Origin: Bizionia argentinensis JUB59
Lineage (GTDB): Bacteria > Bacteroidota > Bacteroidia > Flavobacteriales > Flavobacteriaceae
Assembly: GCF_000224335.1 (NCBI RefSeq)
Contig: NZ_AFXZ01000070.1
Location: 1 to 47,840, forward strand
Length of the DNA: 47,840 nt
Direction of reading: 5' to 3'
The notes under the pieces are model-generated. The model did not search any database, was not told where the DNA came from, and worked only from the letters and a program-made list of their open reading frames with translations. Below are positions 1 to 10,031 of this stretch, piece by piece; within the stretch, counting starts at the first letter, position 1; the number at the start of each line of letters is the position of its first letter. Position numbers and translations under genes: made by a program.

Positions 1-3000
1 CTACAAGAATCTGTTTCGTCAGTTGAATCGACAGCCGAAGCAACAATCTCACCAGCACAATTATCTAGGGCCGTTAAATTAGCAGCAACAGGTACTTCTA
101 AAATACATTCTACGGCAATATCAGCAGGAGCTTGAGGAGCAACAGGAGCTTTCGAATCAATAATAGTAAATGTTGCTGATGTGAAACTTTCATTATCACA
201 GGCATCGGTGGCTTTAAAGTTTACCAATATAAAGCCAGTTGTACCACATGTAGATGTTAATACTCCTTTGTAATCATGATCCCAAGTAATATCACTACAA
301 GTATCTGTAGAAGCTGCACCACCATTATTATTTAACCAATTTCTTAATTGGGTCCTATTTCCGAAACCATCACATTCAACAGTTAGATTACTCGCTTCAG
401 TATCAATATTAGGATTAGTTGTGTCTATAATTGTAAAGGTTGCAGACGTCTTTATGGTGTTTCCACACCCATCTGTAGCAGTAAAAATTACATTAGCAGA
501 ACCTGTTTCTCCACAGCCATCTGTAAGATTTGTAAAGTTATTAGACCAAGTTACAGAGGAGCAATCATCAGTTGCTGTGGCACCGGCATTAGTGTCTAAC
601 CAATTATTTAAGTCTGTTATGTTTCCAGAACCATCACATTCAAAAGACGCATTTTCTGCTTCTATTGTAATAACAGGTTCTACGGTATCAATAATGGAAT
701 AAGTAGCTGAAGTTTCAACAAAATTTCCACAAGAATCTGTCGCTGTAAATGTGACTTCAATTGGTTCAGCACAATCCGAAGTGGAACCACCGTAGTTGTT
801 TGTCCATTTTACTTCTGAACAATTATCGGAAGTAACCGCGTAACCATTATTATCTAACCATTCTTGAATAGCACTATTGTTTCCTTTACCATCACATTGG
901 ATCGCTATGTTTGAAGCTTCGGTAATTAATACAGGATCAATATTGTCATTTACAGAGTAGGTATACACCCAATCTTGAGAATTCCCTGCACAATCAGTAT
1001 AGGTCCAAGCATATGTTTTGTCACCAACACAAGTTGGATCGGCACTTATTGCAGGACCAACAGGCAAAATTACGTTTCCACAGTTATCAGAAACCGTAGG
1101 AGGAGTTGGCACAACTTGTGCATCATCAATGCATGTTACAGCTGACCCATCGTTATTAGGTAATATGAAATTAATAAATAAAACTGTTACAGTATGCACA
1201 TAATCTTGCGTGTTTTGCGCACAGTCTGTATATGTCCAAGTATATTTTATTTCACCTTCACATGTTGGATTCGCTGATTCTACAGGACCAGTTGGTGTTA
1301 AAATGTTTCCGCAATTATCGGTAACGCTTGGAGGTGTAGGGATTTCAATGTCTGCAACACATTCAGCATCGGCTGTTGTTGCTGTTATTGGATTGAAATC
1401 TAAATATTCAATCGTATAAACATAAGACCAGGTATCTACATTATCGTTACAATCTATATAGGTATATGAATAAGTACGAGTTCCTTCACATGAAATTGGA
1501 TCTGGACTATCTGTAATTGCAGCAGCAGACGGGGTTAATATATTACCACAAACATCAGTAATAATTGGAAGCGAAAATGATTCTGTCGCTTCGGCAAAAC
1601 AGTTAACTGAATCACTACCATCTAAAGTGTTGATAACTATAGGTGGTGTGTTAACAGTAAACGCCTGCGTGCTTGATGCATTTTGATCACATTCGTCGGT
1701 TATTGTAAAGGTTCTTACAATTACGATAGGACAAGATCCTAAAGCTTTATCTTGATATGTAATAGCCGCAATATTATCAGCAGTAAATGTGCCTCCTTCA
1801 GCCAAAAATTCAGCTTCGGTAATTGTTGTTTTGGTTTCATTATATGTTAATGCTGTTGCCGTACTATTTGAAATGTCTTCAGCTGCACAGGCTTCAATTA
1901 CTTCAGCATTTGGTGCAGTCATAATTGGAGCATTCGGTGTCGCATTCAGAATCTCGTATTCAGATGTCGCGGTACAATTACTATCATTGTCCGTAACAGT
2001 GACTGTATATATACCAGCCTGAACATTTAATAAGTCTTGAGTTGTAGTATTAGAAGCGTCGCTCCAGGAATAGGAGTAATTGCCAGAACCATCGGTAACT
2101 GTAATATCAATAGCACCACTATTGGCACCTAAACATCCTGTGTCTGTTAAGTTTTCTAATGAAATAGTTAAAGGCTTTAATACTGTAACAGTAATGGGAG
2201 CACGTTTTCCTGTACAAGTTGTACTTGGACCTTCAGCTACATAATACGTAAACGTCCCAGGTGTGCCTGTTGCCGGTATTAAAGTTGTAAGACCCTGCGT
2301 GCTTTCTAGATCATCTACATAATATAAAAGAACATAATCAGGGTTTGTAGTGGTTGCTGTCAGAGCTAGTGCCGTTTCATCTTGACAATAAACCAGATCA
2401 GAAATTTCTGGTATGGTTGTTATCTCGCTGATTTCAATAGTGAAAATATAACTACAACCAGCACCTCCAGGAGGAATGGCATAGTAAGTTATTACGCCTA
2501 CAGTTGTAGGAAATGGATTGCTAGTATTGTATAATGTAGAAGCGTCTGTTACTGGGTACGAATCATAAAATCTTGATCCAGGAGGAAAGTTTCCTGAAAC
2601 GGCTGAAACTGGTATAGAATTCCCCATAAAATCACAATAAAAGAAATCTCTTTCTAAAGAAACATTAGTACAGTTATCTATAATATATTGAGCTGAATCA
2701 ATTTCAATTTCAATAGGGTTCGTATTTGGTTCTCCTTGGCAAACCCCATTTTGTTGATAACCTTGAATTAATGGTAACGAATAGCTATTTTGAGAAAGTG
2801 AACCTACTCCAGAAATATTTCCACCTACTATTACAATTTTAGGCGCACAATCATTATTGACTAAAATGGCGCAATTTGTAGTGGAGCTTAACTTAAAGGT
2901 AATACTAGCTATTAGCTCGTCTAAATCATTCGGATTTAAAGGAAGGTAATTCATATCCCAAACAATAGATCCGGTTGCTCCTTCGTTTGGTGCAAAATAA

Positions 3001-4763
3001 GGAGCTGAAGTAGGTTGAAATAATGGATGTATTCCATTGTAAGCAATACTTCCTGGTACAAATTGTGATGTATAGGGTATAGGAATTACCAAGCGGCCAT
3101 TATTAATAGCTTCGGTACCTCTGTTTCTAATTTGTACACCATATTCTACAACATCTCCCGGCTGAACCACATAAGGCATTGTAGCAGGACTGCCATTGAT
3201 TGTATTAGCCGACAGTAAGCCTTCTGATTCGGGAATGTAGGCATCCACTGAAAATGTTACGTTATAAATGGAGTAGGTGTCACCAATGGTAAAGTATTTA
3301 AAAGATGTACTGGTTTGATTATTATTAATTACGGTATTACCCGTATTATTGATGTTGAACATACTAATGTCTATCCCCGTATTATTTATAAGCGTTGGGT
3401 TTCTTGGATTTCCATCTGTATTTATAGAGGATTTAAAAAAGTTATTGGGATCGTTTCCTGAATGACTTAACGTAGTATATGTTCCAGAATTTCTATTTTC
3501 AATTTGAAATGTATCACCAGTAAAAGAGACATCACCTTCGCCCGCCATTACGCCTAATTTTACCTTCACCGGCCCATTTTGAGTTGAATTAAAACCAGAA
3601 ATAGGTATTGTATATTGTTTATTATTACGTGAAACTACGTAAGCATGACCATCAAAAACAGTTACATCACGCCATTTCATTTTCGTATTCTCATAGACAA
3701 CAACCATTCCCCAACCGCCATAGTAACCTGTTCCGTCAGGATCTCCTTCTTTTAAAGCTAAATCGGCTACAAAGTACTCTCCTAATCCATTGGTTCTTAC
3801 ATAATCTGTGATTTCGGCGTAAGCCGAATACATATAGTCATCAGAACTTGTTGGGTAATAAATATCACTAGCATTTGCAGTTAATTGCGTATAGTTGCTT
3901 GTACCTGGTCCTTTTATAGAAACTTTACGCTTATCGTAATTTTTTGTAATGGTTGTTAATGCAGGGAAAGTCTCCAAATAGCTAACATTTACGTAGGCCC
4001 TATCATTCCATTGTAATCTTAATCTTGTAAGTTCTAAAGTATAATTTGAATCAGAAAATATTTGATAAGGTGAACTTAAATAGGCATTATTATTGTCAAT
4101 AGAACTTGTAGAAACAGGTGCTTCTGGACCATTATTTACTGAAACATTTAATGTTTTATTGTTACTATAAGTTCTATAGATAAACTTGACTGTATTACCA
4201 GTGCTGTTCGAAGTGAAAATATAGTTATAAGTATCACCTGAATTCGTAATGTTTAAGGAATAGTTGGTATTACTAATGGCCTCATTATCATAAGTTACAT
4301 CTGTTGAATTAATAGTTTGCGTAACGGTATTTCCGTTCGGTACTTGCTTCGATACCGTAAATGTATTACTAGATCCAGCACGACCAGACCAATAAAGTCC
4401 AGCGTAAACAACGTTTGAACATTCTGGAATGGCATTATTTTCAGTTGAATATTGTAAGGTAGCAGATGATGAGTTTAAGGTATTGATGTCGCCATCAATA
4501 TCTACATATTGCATATCATTTCCACCATTATTGGTATTATCACTATAACTAACCAATGTTAGGTTGGTATTACCCATCATGGTGAAATCTCCTTTAACGT
4601 TATAAATGGTTTGTGATGGCGTATATATTGAAGTTCGAGGTTCAAAATTTACACGTACTTGGCTATAACTATAAAAAGTAGCTGCTAATAGCATAAATAC
4701 AGCCAACGCAAATTGAGTATGCGTTTTATAATTTCTATTTTTTGCGGTGTATAAGTTTTCCAT
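1..4763 (-). CDS. Giant secreted adhesin-like protein, SprB/HYR-type repeats (3' end outside window)
   Basis: The reading frame is open from an ATG at 4763 to the window edge: 1587 codons with no stop, so the C-terminus is missing. Residues 1-35 look like a signal peptide with a long polar lead and a hydrophobic core ending in YSYSQ. Residues about 530-650 resemble a DUF11-like domain (VVQPGDVVEYGVQIRNRG). Residues about 868-930 match a SprB repeat (GANSGAIDITVTDGSGNYSY, then AGIYTVTVTD). Three repeats of about 78 aa follow, centred on DNCGN or DVCGN at residues 1072, 1151 and 1228. Three HYR-like repeats of 86-88 aa follow with CDGxGN at 1290, 1376 and 1464. Such proteins in Flavobacteriaceae are usually exported by the type IX system with a C-terminal sorting domain, which would lie outside this window. 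It starts 31 bases after the small secreted gene and is probably cotranscribed with it. The ligand is unknown. Confidence 0.85.
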   Translation of the reverse strand, partial: MENLYTAKNRNYKTHTQFALAVFMLLAATFYSYSQVRVNFEPRTSIYTPSQTIYNVKGDFTMMGNTNLTLVSYSDNTNNGGNDMQYVDIDGDINTLNSSSATLQYSTENNAIPECSNVVYAGLYWSGRAGSSNTFTVSKQVPNGNTVTQTINSTDVTYDNEAISNTNYSLNITNSGDTYNYIFTSNSTGNTVKFIYRTYSNNKTLNVSVNNGPEAPVSTSSIDNNNAYLSSPYQIFSDSNYTLELTRLRLQWNDRAYVNVSYLETFPALTTITKNYDKRKVSIKGPGTSNYTQLTANASDIYYPTSSDDYMYSAYAEITDYVRTNGLGEYFVADLALKEGDPDGTGYYGGWGMVVVYENTKMKWRDVTVFDGHAYVVSRNNKQYTIPISGFNSTQNGPVKVKLGVMAGEGDVSFTGDTFQIENRNSGTYTTLSHSGNDPNNFFKSSINTDGNPRNPTLINNTGIDISMFNINNTGNTVINNNQTSTSFKYFTIGDTYSIYNVTFSVDAYIPESEGLLSANTINGSPATMPYVVQPGDVVEYGVQIRNRGTEAINNGRLVIPIPYTSQFVPGSIAYNGIHPLFQPTSAPYFAPNEGATGSIVWDMNYLPLNPNDLDELIASITFKLSSTTNCAILVNNDCAPKIVIVGGNISGVGSLSQNSYSLPLIQGYQQNGVCQGEPNTNPIEIEIDSAQYIIDNCTNVSLERDFFYCDFMGNSIPVSAVSGNFPPGSRFYDSYPVTDASTLYNTSNPFPTTVGVITYYAIPPGGAGCSYIFTIEISEITTIPEISDLVYCQDETALALTATTTNPDYVLLYYVDDLESTQGLTTLIPATGTPGTFTYYVAEGPSTTCTGKRAPITVTVLKPLTISLENLTDTGCLGANSGAIDITVTDGSGNYSYSWSDASNTTTQDLLNVQAGIYTVTVTDNDSNCTATSEYEILNATPNAPIMTAPNAEVIEACAAEDISNSTATALTYNETKTTITEAEFLAEGGTFTADNIAAITYQDKALGSCPIVIVRTFTITDECDQNASSTQAFTVNTPPIVINTLDGSDSVNCFAEATESFSLPIITDVCGNILTPSAAAITDSPDPISCEGTRTYSYTYIDCNDNVDTWSYVYTIEYLDFNPITATTADAECVADIEIPTPPSVTDNCGNILTPTGPVESANPTCEGEIKYTWTYTDCAQNTQDYVHTVTVLFINFILPNNDGSAVTCIDDAQVVPTPPTVSDNCGNVILPVGPAISADPTCVGDKTYAWTYTDCAGNSQDWVYTYSVNDNIDPVLITEASNIAIQCDGKGNNSAIQEWLDNNGYAVTSDNCSEVKWTNNYGGSTSDCAEPIEVTFTATDSCGNFVETSATYSIIDTVEPVITIEAENASFECDGSGNITDLNNWLDTNAGATATDDCSSVTWSNNFTNLTDGCGETGSANVIFTATDGCGNTIKTSATFTIIDTTNPNIDTEASNLTVECDGFGNRTQLRNWLNNNGGAASTDTCSDITWDHDYKGVLTSTCGTTGFILVNFKATDACDNESFTSATFTIIDSKAPVAPQAPADIAVECILEVPVAANLTALDNCAGEIVASAVDSTDETDSC

Positions 4764-4794
4764 GTTTGTAACTTTTAAGTAAGCTAATACCAAA

Positions 4795-5310
4795 TTATGA
4801 ACGGTTAAATATTTTATAAAAAATACTGATTTCAGAATCTGCTTTCTGGATGAAACTTCGGATTTGCATTTCTGTAACTGAAAACTCACATTTTAAGTAA
4901 ATATATTTTAGGCTACCAAATCCTCTCATATTGTCTACTATAAAAGGTTTGGATAAATCTGAAGTAGATTGGATATTGATTGTAATCATTTCAACACGCT
5001 TAAATAATTCGTTTCGCGTGCTTAAAATAGGAAAGGAGTTAACATCTTTCAGTTTTAACACTCTAGGTGGTTGGTCTCCAGTGGTTCTTGTAATTTGATT
5101 TTTTTCAATATAAATAGAAGGTTCTAAATCATACAGTAAATCTTCAGGATACGCAATTACTATAGCAGATGTTCTAGAAAATGATTGGGTGCTAGCGTTG
5201 TCAGGCAATTTATAAATAGGGTTTTCTTGAGCGTAACTGCTAGTGAAAACAATTAATAACGTGCAAACCATTATTACGGAGATTAACGCTGGGTTTATTC
5301 TATTTTTCAT
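4795..5310 (-). CDS. Small secreted protein of unknown function, 171 aa
   Basis: I do not recognise a family. Residues 1-28 form a clear signal peptide (basic start, hydrophobic core, ending SSYAQ), so the product should be periplasmic or outer-surface. The rest is a mixed soluble sequence without cysteines in a lipobox position and without membrane segments. It ends 31 bases before the start of the giant adhesin on the same strand, so the two are probably one transcription unit. An accessory role for the adhesin is inference from position only. Confidence 0.7.
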   Translation of the reverse strand: MKNRINPALISVIMVCTLLIVFTSSYAQENPIYKLPDNASTQSFSRTSAIVIAYPEDLLYDLEPSIYIEKNQITRTTGDQPPRVLKLKDVNSFPILSTRNELFKRVEMITINIQSTSDLSKPFIVDNMRGFGSLKYIYLKCEFSVTEMQIRSFIQKADSEISIFYKIFNRS

Positions 5311-5803
5311 AATTATTGATATATAAATTCTTTAACTTTTAATGGATTAAAAGCATTGAATCAGAATAATTAAATCGTTGGACAGGGTTAAATCTTTTTA
5401 AAGTTTAACTAAATACCTGTTTTCTAAAAATGTAGAGGGAAGTGCATGTAGACATGCGAATGGATTAAAATTTTTAGTTCGATTTGGAATCATTTGATTA
5501 ATAGCTTACCAGCAAATTAAATGCGAATTAACCATGAAATACAAAAAAAAATGTTAAATAACTTATAAACTCGTTTAAAGGATAGAACGAAACATTTCGT
5601 CGGTAATTAGGTATAATTAGTCGATAGGTTTTTAAGTGTCATTACCTATTTGGTGTTTGAAAATTACGATGAAGATGTTTTTTAAGTCTCTTTTTTCACG
5701 TAAATTGGACGTTTAATAGCGGATAGTTTTCTTAAACAATGCAGTTCGTTTGTCTAATTTAGAGGCTGCTTTAACTGTTTGTTTTACTGATCATCGATTT
5801 TTT
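5311..5803. other. 493-base divergent intergenic region
   Basis: This AT-rich gap separates the adhesin unit (minus) from sixA (plus) and must hold divergent promoters. I found no perfect TAnnTTTG box on either strand. Around 5606-5648 there is a loose inverted pair (TAGGTAT and ATTACCTA), too weak to call a site. I see no RNA gene or convincing small coding region. Confidence 0.4.
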
Positions 5804-6289
5804 ATGAAAAAAATTACATTAATTCGGCATGCTAAATCCTCCTGGGAATTAAATCTTCCAGATCATCAAAGACCTTTAAATTTGCGAGGGATGAATGATG
5901 CCGATTTAGTTTCAAAACACGTCAAGTCGGAAACATTTATTCCTGAATTACTTCTCTCTAGTAATGCAGAACGTGCTAAAACTACTGCAGAAATTTTCAT
6001 TGAAAATTTAAATATTCCAAGAGATATTTGCCAGTTCACCCATGAATTATATGATTTTTCGGGTAAGTATCTTACTTTTCATATAAAAAACTGTCCTAAT
6101 CAAATTAATCATCTAATGGTATTTGGACATAATGATGCTATTACAAATTTTGTTAATACCTACGGTAGTAAATCGATCGAAAATGTGCCAACTTGTGGGG
6201 TGGTAACCATTACTTTTAATACGACTTCGTGGAAAGAAATTAGATCCGGACAAACTATTCAGTATACTTTTCCAAAGGCCTTAAAATGA
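5804..6289 (+). CDS. sixA: SixA-like phosphohistidine phosphatase (histidine phosphatase superfamily)
   Basis: The 161-residue protein starts MKKITLIRHAKSSW. The RHA motif at residues 8-10 holds the catalytic histidine typical of the SixA branch, and a second conserved histidine sits in VFGHND. SixA removes phosphate from phosphohistidine in phosphotransfer proteins in Escherichia coli. The target here is unknown. The frame extends upstream to a TTG at 5750, but those 18 residues (SNLEAALTV...) precede the normal family start, so I use the ATG at 5804. It lies 82 bases ahead of ppk1, and the sixA-ppk1-ppx order suggests a link to polyphosphate or phosphate metabolism. Confidence 0.85.
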   Translation: MKKITLIRHAKSSWELNLPDHQRPLNLRGMNDADLVSKHVKSETFIPELLLSSNAERAKTTAEIFIENLNIPRDICQFTHELYDFSGKYLTFHIKNCPNQINHLMVFGHNDAITNFVNTYGSKSIENVPTCGVVTITFNTTSWKEIRSGQTIQYTFPKALK

Positions 6290-6321
6290 AAAAATAATCA
6301 CTTTAAGGCTAGACTTTATTC

Positions 6322-6351
6322 CTGAAAATTCCGCGTAATACAATATATTTG
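6322..6351 (+). promoter_or_regulatory. Promoter for ppk1
   Basis: A perfect -7 box TATATTTG at 6344-6351 lies 19 bases after CTG at 6322-6324, a one-base variant of the TTG -33 box. Spacing and sequence fit the Bacteroidota consensus. The expected transcript start, near 6357, leaves a leader of about 15 bases before the ppk1 ATG. Confidence 0.6.
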
Positions 6352-6371
6352 TAATATAAGTAAAACATTTA

Positions 6372-8432
6372 ATGACAAAACAAATAATAGAAAAACGTTA
6401 TATAAATAGAGAAGTTAGCTGGCTTCAATTTAATGATCGTGTGCTGCAAGAGGCCGATGATGAAACGGTTCCGTTAATTGAAAGATTACGATTTCTAGGT
6501 ATTTTCTCTAATAATTTAGATGAATTTTTTAAGGTTCGGTATGCTACGGTAAAACGTATTGTTGAAGCTGGAAAAGGCGGAAAAAGTGAACTTGGCGGCA
6601 TAAAAGCTAATGAGTTACTGGATATTATTACGCAGACTGTTATCAAGCATCAAAGTGATAGTTTGGAGATCTTAAGTAAAATTCATAAAAAACTTGAGAA
6701 TGAAGATATCTTTATTATTAATGAAACCGAAATCCAACCAACGCAATATGAATTTATAAAGCGTTATTTTCACGAGAAAGTCAGTCCTGCATTGGTAATA
6801 ATTATTTTAAGCGATTTTATAGAGCTTCCTAATTTAAAGGATAGTGCTGCCTATTTAGCCGTTAAGTTAGTCATGACTAATGGAGAAAATCAATATGCAC
6901 TTATTGAAATACCTAAAAGCATGGATCGTTTTGTAGTATTACCTAAACAGGGTAGTAATAGCTACATTATCATGTTAGACGATTTACTGCGCTATTGTTT
7001 AGATGACATTTTTAATATTTTCGAGTATGTTGCTATTTCCGCGCATATGATTAAAATTACTAGAGATGGTGAGCTGGACTTAGAGAGCGATTTAAGTAAA
7101 AGTTTTATTGAAAAAATATCCGATAGCGTTAAGCATCGGCAAATAAGTGAGCCTGTCCGTTTTGTTTATGATAAAACAATTGATAAAGAAACACTTGCTT
7201 ATTTATTGAAGAAAATGAATATTGAAGCTACAGATAGCATCATTCCTGGCGGACGTTATCATAATCGTCGGGATTATATGGATTTTCCTAGTTTAGGAAG
7301 GACAGATTTACTTTACAGTAAAATAGAAGCCTTGCCTGTAAAAGGATTGAGTTTTCAAGACAGTATTTTTAAATCCATAGCTAATAAGGATTATTTAATT
7401 CACACGCCTTACCATACATTTTCGTATATCGTTAAGTTTTTACGGGAAGCTGCATTAGATCCTAAAGTTAATACTATAAAAATTACTATTTATCGTTTGG
7501 CGCAAATTTCGCATGTTGCTAGTTCTTTAATTAACGCTGCTAAAAACGGTAAAAAAGTTACCGTTTCCATTGAAATTCAAGCGCGTTTTGACGAGCAAGC
7601 AAATATAGATTATGCCCAACAAATGCAGAATGAAGGTGTTCATTTAATTTTTGGCGTTCAAGGTTTAAAAGTGCACAGCAAAATGTGTGTTATTGAGCGT
7701 GAAGAGGATAATAAAATAATGCGCTACGGATTTATTAGCACAGGAAATTTTAATGAATCGACTGCCAAAATCTACACCGATTATACCTTGTTTACGGCCA
7801 ATCAAAAAATACTAAAAGATATTAATAAAGTGTTTAGTTTTTTTGAAATTAACTATAAGATATATCACTATAAACATATTATTACCTCGCCGCATAATAC
7901 TGAAAAGGCATTCTTCAGACTAATTAATGCACAAATTGTCAATGCATCTTTGGGGAAACCTGCCCAAATTCGTTTTAAAATGAATAGTTTTTCCAGTTAC
8001 AAAATGGTGGATAAACTGTATGAGGCAAGTCAGGCAGGCGTGAAGATCCAAATGGTAGTTCGTGGTATTTGCTGTTTAATTCCAGGTGTGCCTGGTATGA
8101 GTGAAAATATTGAAGTAATTAGTATTGTAGATAAATTTTTAGAGCATTCCAGGCTCTATATTTTTGGGCCAGATGAAGATGCTCAGATATATATATCATC
8201 AGCCGATTTAATGACCAGAAATATTGATCATAGAGTGGAAGTGAGTTGTCCTATTTATGACGAAGATATTAAACAGGAATTATTAGATAATTTTAGTATT
8301 TTTTGGAGTGCTAATGTAAAAGCACGTATTCTAAATCAAACACAAAATAATCAATATAAAGAAAAAACAGAACCTGTTGTTCGTGCTCAATTTGAGATTT
8401 ATGAATATTATTTAAACAAATTAAAAAATTAG
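6372..8432 (+). CDS. ppk1: Polyphosphate kinase 1
   Basis: The 686-residue protein is full length for PPK1, which reversibly makes inorganic polyphosphate from ATP. The N-terminal region (YINREVSWLQFNDRVLQEA) is the usual PPK domain start. The two phospholipase-D-like catalytic domains are present: the autophosphorylated histidine is H435 in LKVHSKMCV and the second active-site histidine is H592 in FLEHSRLYIFG, the same positions as in the E. coli enzyme. It ends one base before ppx starts, so kinase and phosphatase are almost certainly cotranscribed, and it has its own likely promoter just upstream. Confidence 0.97.
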   Translation: MTKQIIEKRYINREVSWLQFNDRVLQEADDETVPLIERLRFLGIFSNNLDEFFKVRYATVKRIVEAGKGGKSELGGIKANELLDIITQTVIKHQSDSLEILSKIHKKLENEDIFIINETEIQPTQYEFIKRYFHEKVSPALVIIILSDFIELPNLKDSAAYLAVKLVMTNGENQYALIEIPKSMDRFVVLPKQGSNSYIIMLDDLLRYCLDDIFNIFEYVAISAHMIKITRDGELDLESDLSKSFIEKISDSVKHRQISEPVRFVYDKTIDKETLAYLLKKMNIEATDSIIPGGRYHNRRDYMDFPSLGRTDLLYSKIEALPVKGLSFQDSIFKSIANKDYLIHTPYHTFSYIVKFLREAALDPKVNTIKITIYRLAQISHVASSLINAAKNGKKVTVSIEIQARFDEQANIDYAQQMQNEGVHLIFGVQGLKVHSKMCVIEREEDNKIMRYGFISTGNFNESTAKIYTDYTLFTANQKILKDINKVFSFFEINYKIYHYKHIITSPHNTEKAFFRLINAQIVNASLGKPAQIRFKMNSFSSYKMVDKLYEASQAGVKIQMVVRGICCLIPGVPGMSENIEVISIVDKFLEHSRLYIFGPDEDAQIYISSADLMTRNIDHRVEVSCPIYDEDIKQELLDNFSIFWSANVKARILNQTQNNQYKEKTEPVVRAQFEIYEYYLNKLKN

Positions 8433-8433
8433 C

Positions 8434-9339
8434 ATGTTAACAATAAAAAAATATGCTGCAATTGATATTGGTTCCAATGCCGTGCGATTGCTAATTGCCA
8501 ATATAATTGAGGAGAAAGGCAAAGTCACGCGCTTTAAAAAAAGTTCACTTGTTCGGGTGCCTATTCGTTTAGGATCTGATGTGTTTATGAAAGGGAAAAT
8601 ATCCAAGTATAATAGTGAGCGCTTATTAGATACCATGCAAGCATTTAAGTTACTCATGAAGTCTCATAACGTGGTAAAATACAAAGCTTGTGCTACTTCA
8701 GCTATGAGAGAAGCCAGTAATGGCGATAAAATGACCAGTTCTATATTAGAACAAACTGATATAAAAATCGATATAATAGATGGCGAGGAAGAAGCAGCCA
8801 TTATTGCAGCCACTGATTTAAACTCGTACATCAATCCTAATAAAACGTATTTATATGTAGATGTTGGTGGAGGAAGTTCGGAGTTTACTGTTATTCATAA
8901 TGGAAATTCTATAACCTCGAGATCTTTTAAAATAGGAACGGTTAGGTTATTAAATGATATTGTTAAAAGTGAAACCTGGAATCAGTTAGAAGATTGGATT
9001 AAATTAAATACGAAGGATTTTGAGAAAATTGATGTGTTAGGAACGGGAGGTAACATTAATAAAATTTTCAAGATTTCAGGTAAATCAATAGGAAAACCTT
9101 TGACCTATTTTTATTTAACCTCGTACTATAATATGTTGCAAACGTATTCTTATGAAGAGCGTATTTCAGAACTCGATTTAAATCAAGATCGAGCGGATGT
9201 AATTATTCCAGCTTGCCGTATTTATTTGTCTGCCATGAAGTGGAGTGGTGCAAAAGATATCTTTGTTCCTAAAATTGGATTGGCCGATGGTATAATAAAA
9301 AGTATCTATTTTGAAACCGTTTCGAGCAATACACAGTGA
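8434..9339 (+). CDS. ppx: Ppx/GppA-family exopolyphosphatase, short form
   Basis: The 301-residue protein has both phosphate-loop signatures of the actin-like Ppx/GppA fold: AAIDIGSNAVRLLI near the N-terminus and YVDVGGGSSEFTV near residue 140. It contains only the two-lobed catalytic core and lacks the C-terminal helical domain of the roughly 500-residue E. coli Ppx, which is usual for short forms. It should remove terminal phosphate from polyphosphate and may also act on (p)ppGpp. Its ATG sits one base after the ppk1 stop. Confidence 0.92.
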   Translation: MLTIKKYAAIDIGSNAVRLLIANIIEEKGKVTRFKKSSLVRVPIRLGSDVFMKGKISKYNSERLLDTMQAFKLLMKSHNVVKYKACATSAMREASNGDKMTSSILEQTDIKIDIIDGEEEAAIIAATDLNSYINPNKTYLYVDVGGGSSEFTVIHNGNSITSRSFKIGTVRLLNDIVKSETWNQLEDWIKLNTKDFEKIDVLGTGGNINKIFKISGKSIGKPLTYFYLTSYYNMLQTYSYEERISELDLNQDRADVIIPACRIYLSAMKWSGAKDIFVPKIGLADGIIKSIYFETVSSNTQ

Positions 9340-9439
9340 AAATAGTGCAGTTAGTCTTTGTAATGGCTATTACTTAACAAAATAATTTATATTCGTTCTT
9401 ACGTTATTAATTTAAGTTTTTTATTCAAATATTATACTC

Positions 9440-9970
9440 ATGAAAAAACAAGCACTTCTTTTAACTTTTGTAATAATGGCAACTTTTTCTTATGCTCAAA
9501 ATACCATGTATGGTGTACGTGCAGGAATAAATATTTCTAATTTAGATTTTGAACCGGATGCAACCTTTAGTAATCAGCACAGAAATGGCTTTGCTCTTGG
9601 TTTTTTTGGAGAGTATAGTCTGTCATCGTCTATTTTTTTAGCTCCAGAACTTCAGTTTTCTGCAGAAGGCGCAAAAGATAAAACCCTGAGAGTAGATTAT
9701 ATTCAGGCTCCTATCTTGGTAAAGTTTAAAATTGATGATAGGTTATCAATTGGAGCAGGACCCTTAATTGGTTTTAAAGTGCACGAGTTTGAAGATGGTT
9801 ATAGAAACTTCGGTTTTTCAGCTGTTGGTGGTATAGAATTTATGATTACCGATGAGCTTTTTATTGATGCTAGATATCATTTTGGCGTAACCAACATATT
9901 AGATGATAACCCAAGAGATTTAGAAGCGACAAACACAAATATTCAAATTGGTATTGGTTTAAAAATCTAA
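9440..9970 (+). CDS. Outer-membrane beta-barrel protein (PorT/OMP_b-brl type)
   Basis: Residues 1-20 are a signal peptide ending FSYAQ. The remaining 156 residues alternate polar and hydrophobic positions, with GVRAGINISNLDF after the signal peptide, repeated short strands, and a last strand (NIQIGIGLKI) ending in an aromatic-poor but barrel-like terminus. This is the usual layout of small eight-stranded porin-family proteins of Bacteroidota. The specific role is unknown. It is 100 bases beyond ppx and may be transcribed separately. Confidence 0.75.
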   Translation: MKKQALLLTFVIMATFSYAQNTMYGVRAGINISNLDFEPDATFSNQHRNGFALGFFGEYSLSSSIFLAPELQFSAEGAKDKTLRVDYIQAPILVKFKIDDRLSIGAGPLIGFKVHEFEDGYRNFGFSAVGGIEFMITDELFIDARYHFGVTNILDDNPRDLEATNTNIQIGIGLKI

Positions 9971-10031
9971 CTAATTAACCAATTATAGTTTTAAAAATTC
10001 CGGCACTATGTTGTATTGGAGTTTTTTATGT

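Noticed and set aside
421-3811. Several plus-strand reading frames opposite the adhesin
   Set aside because: They lie antisense to one long minus-strand frame with clear signal peptide and repeats, have low-complexity hydrophobic translations, and have no supporting motif.
6425-6646. Minus-strand frame inside ppk1
   Set aside because: It is a shadow of ppk1, whose catalytic residues are in the plus frame.
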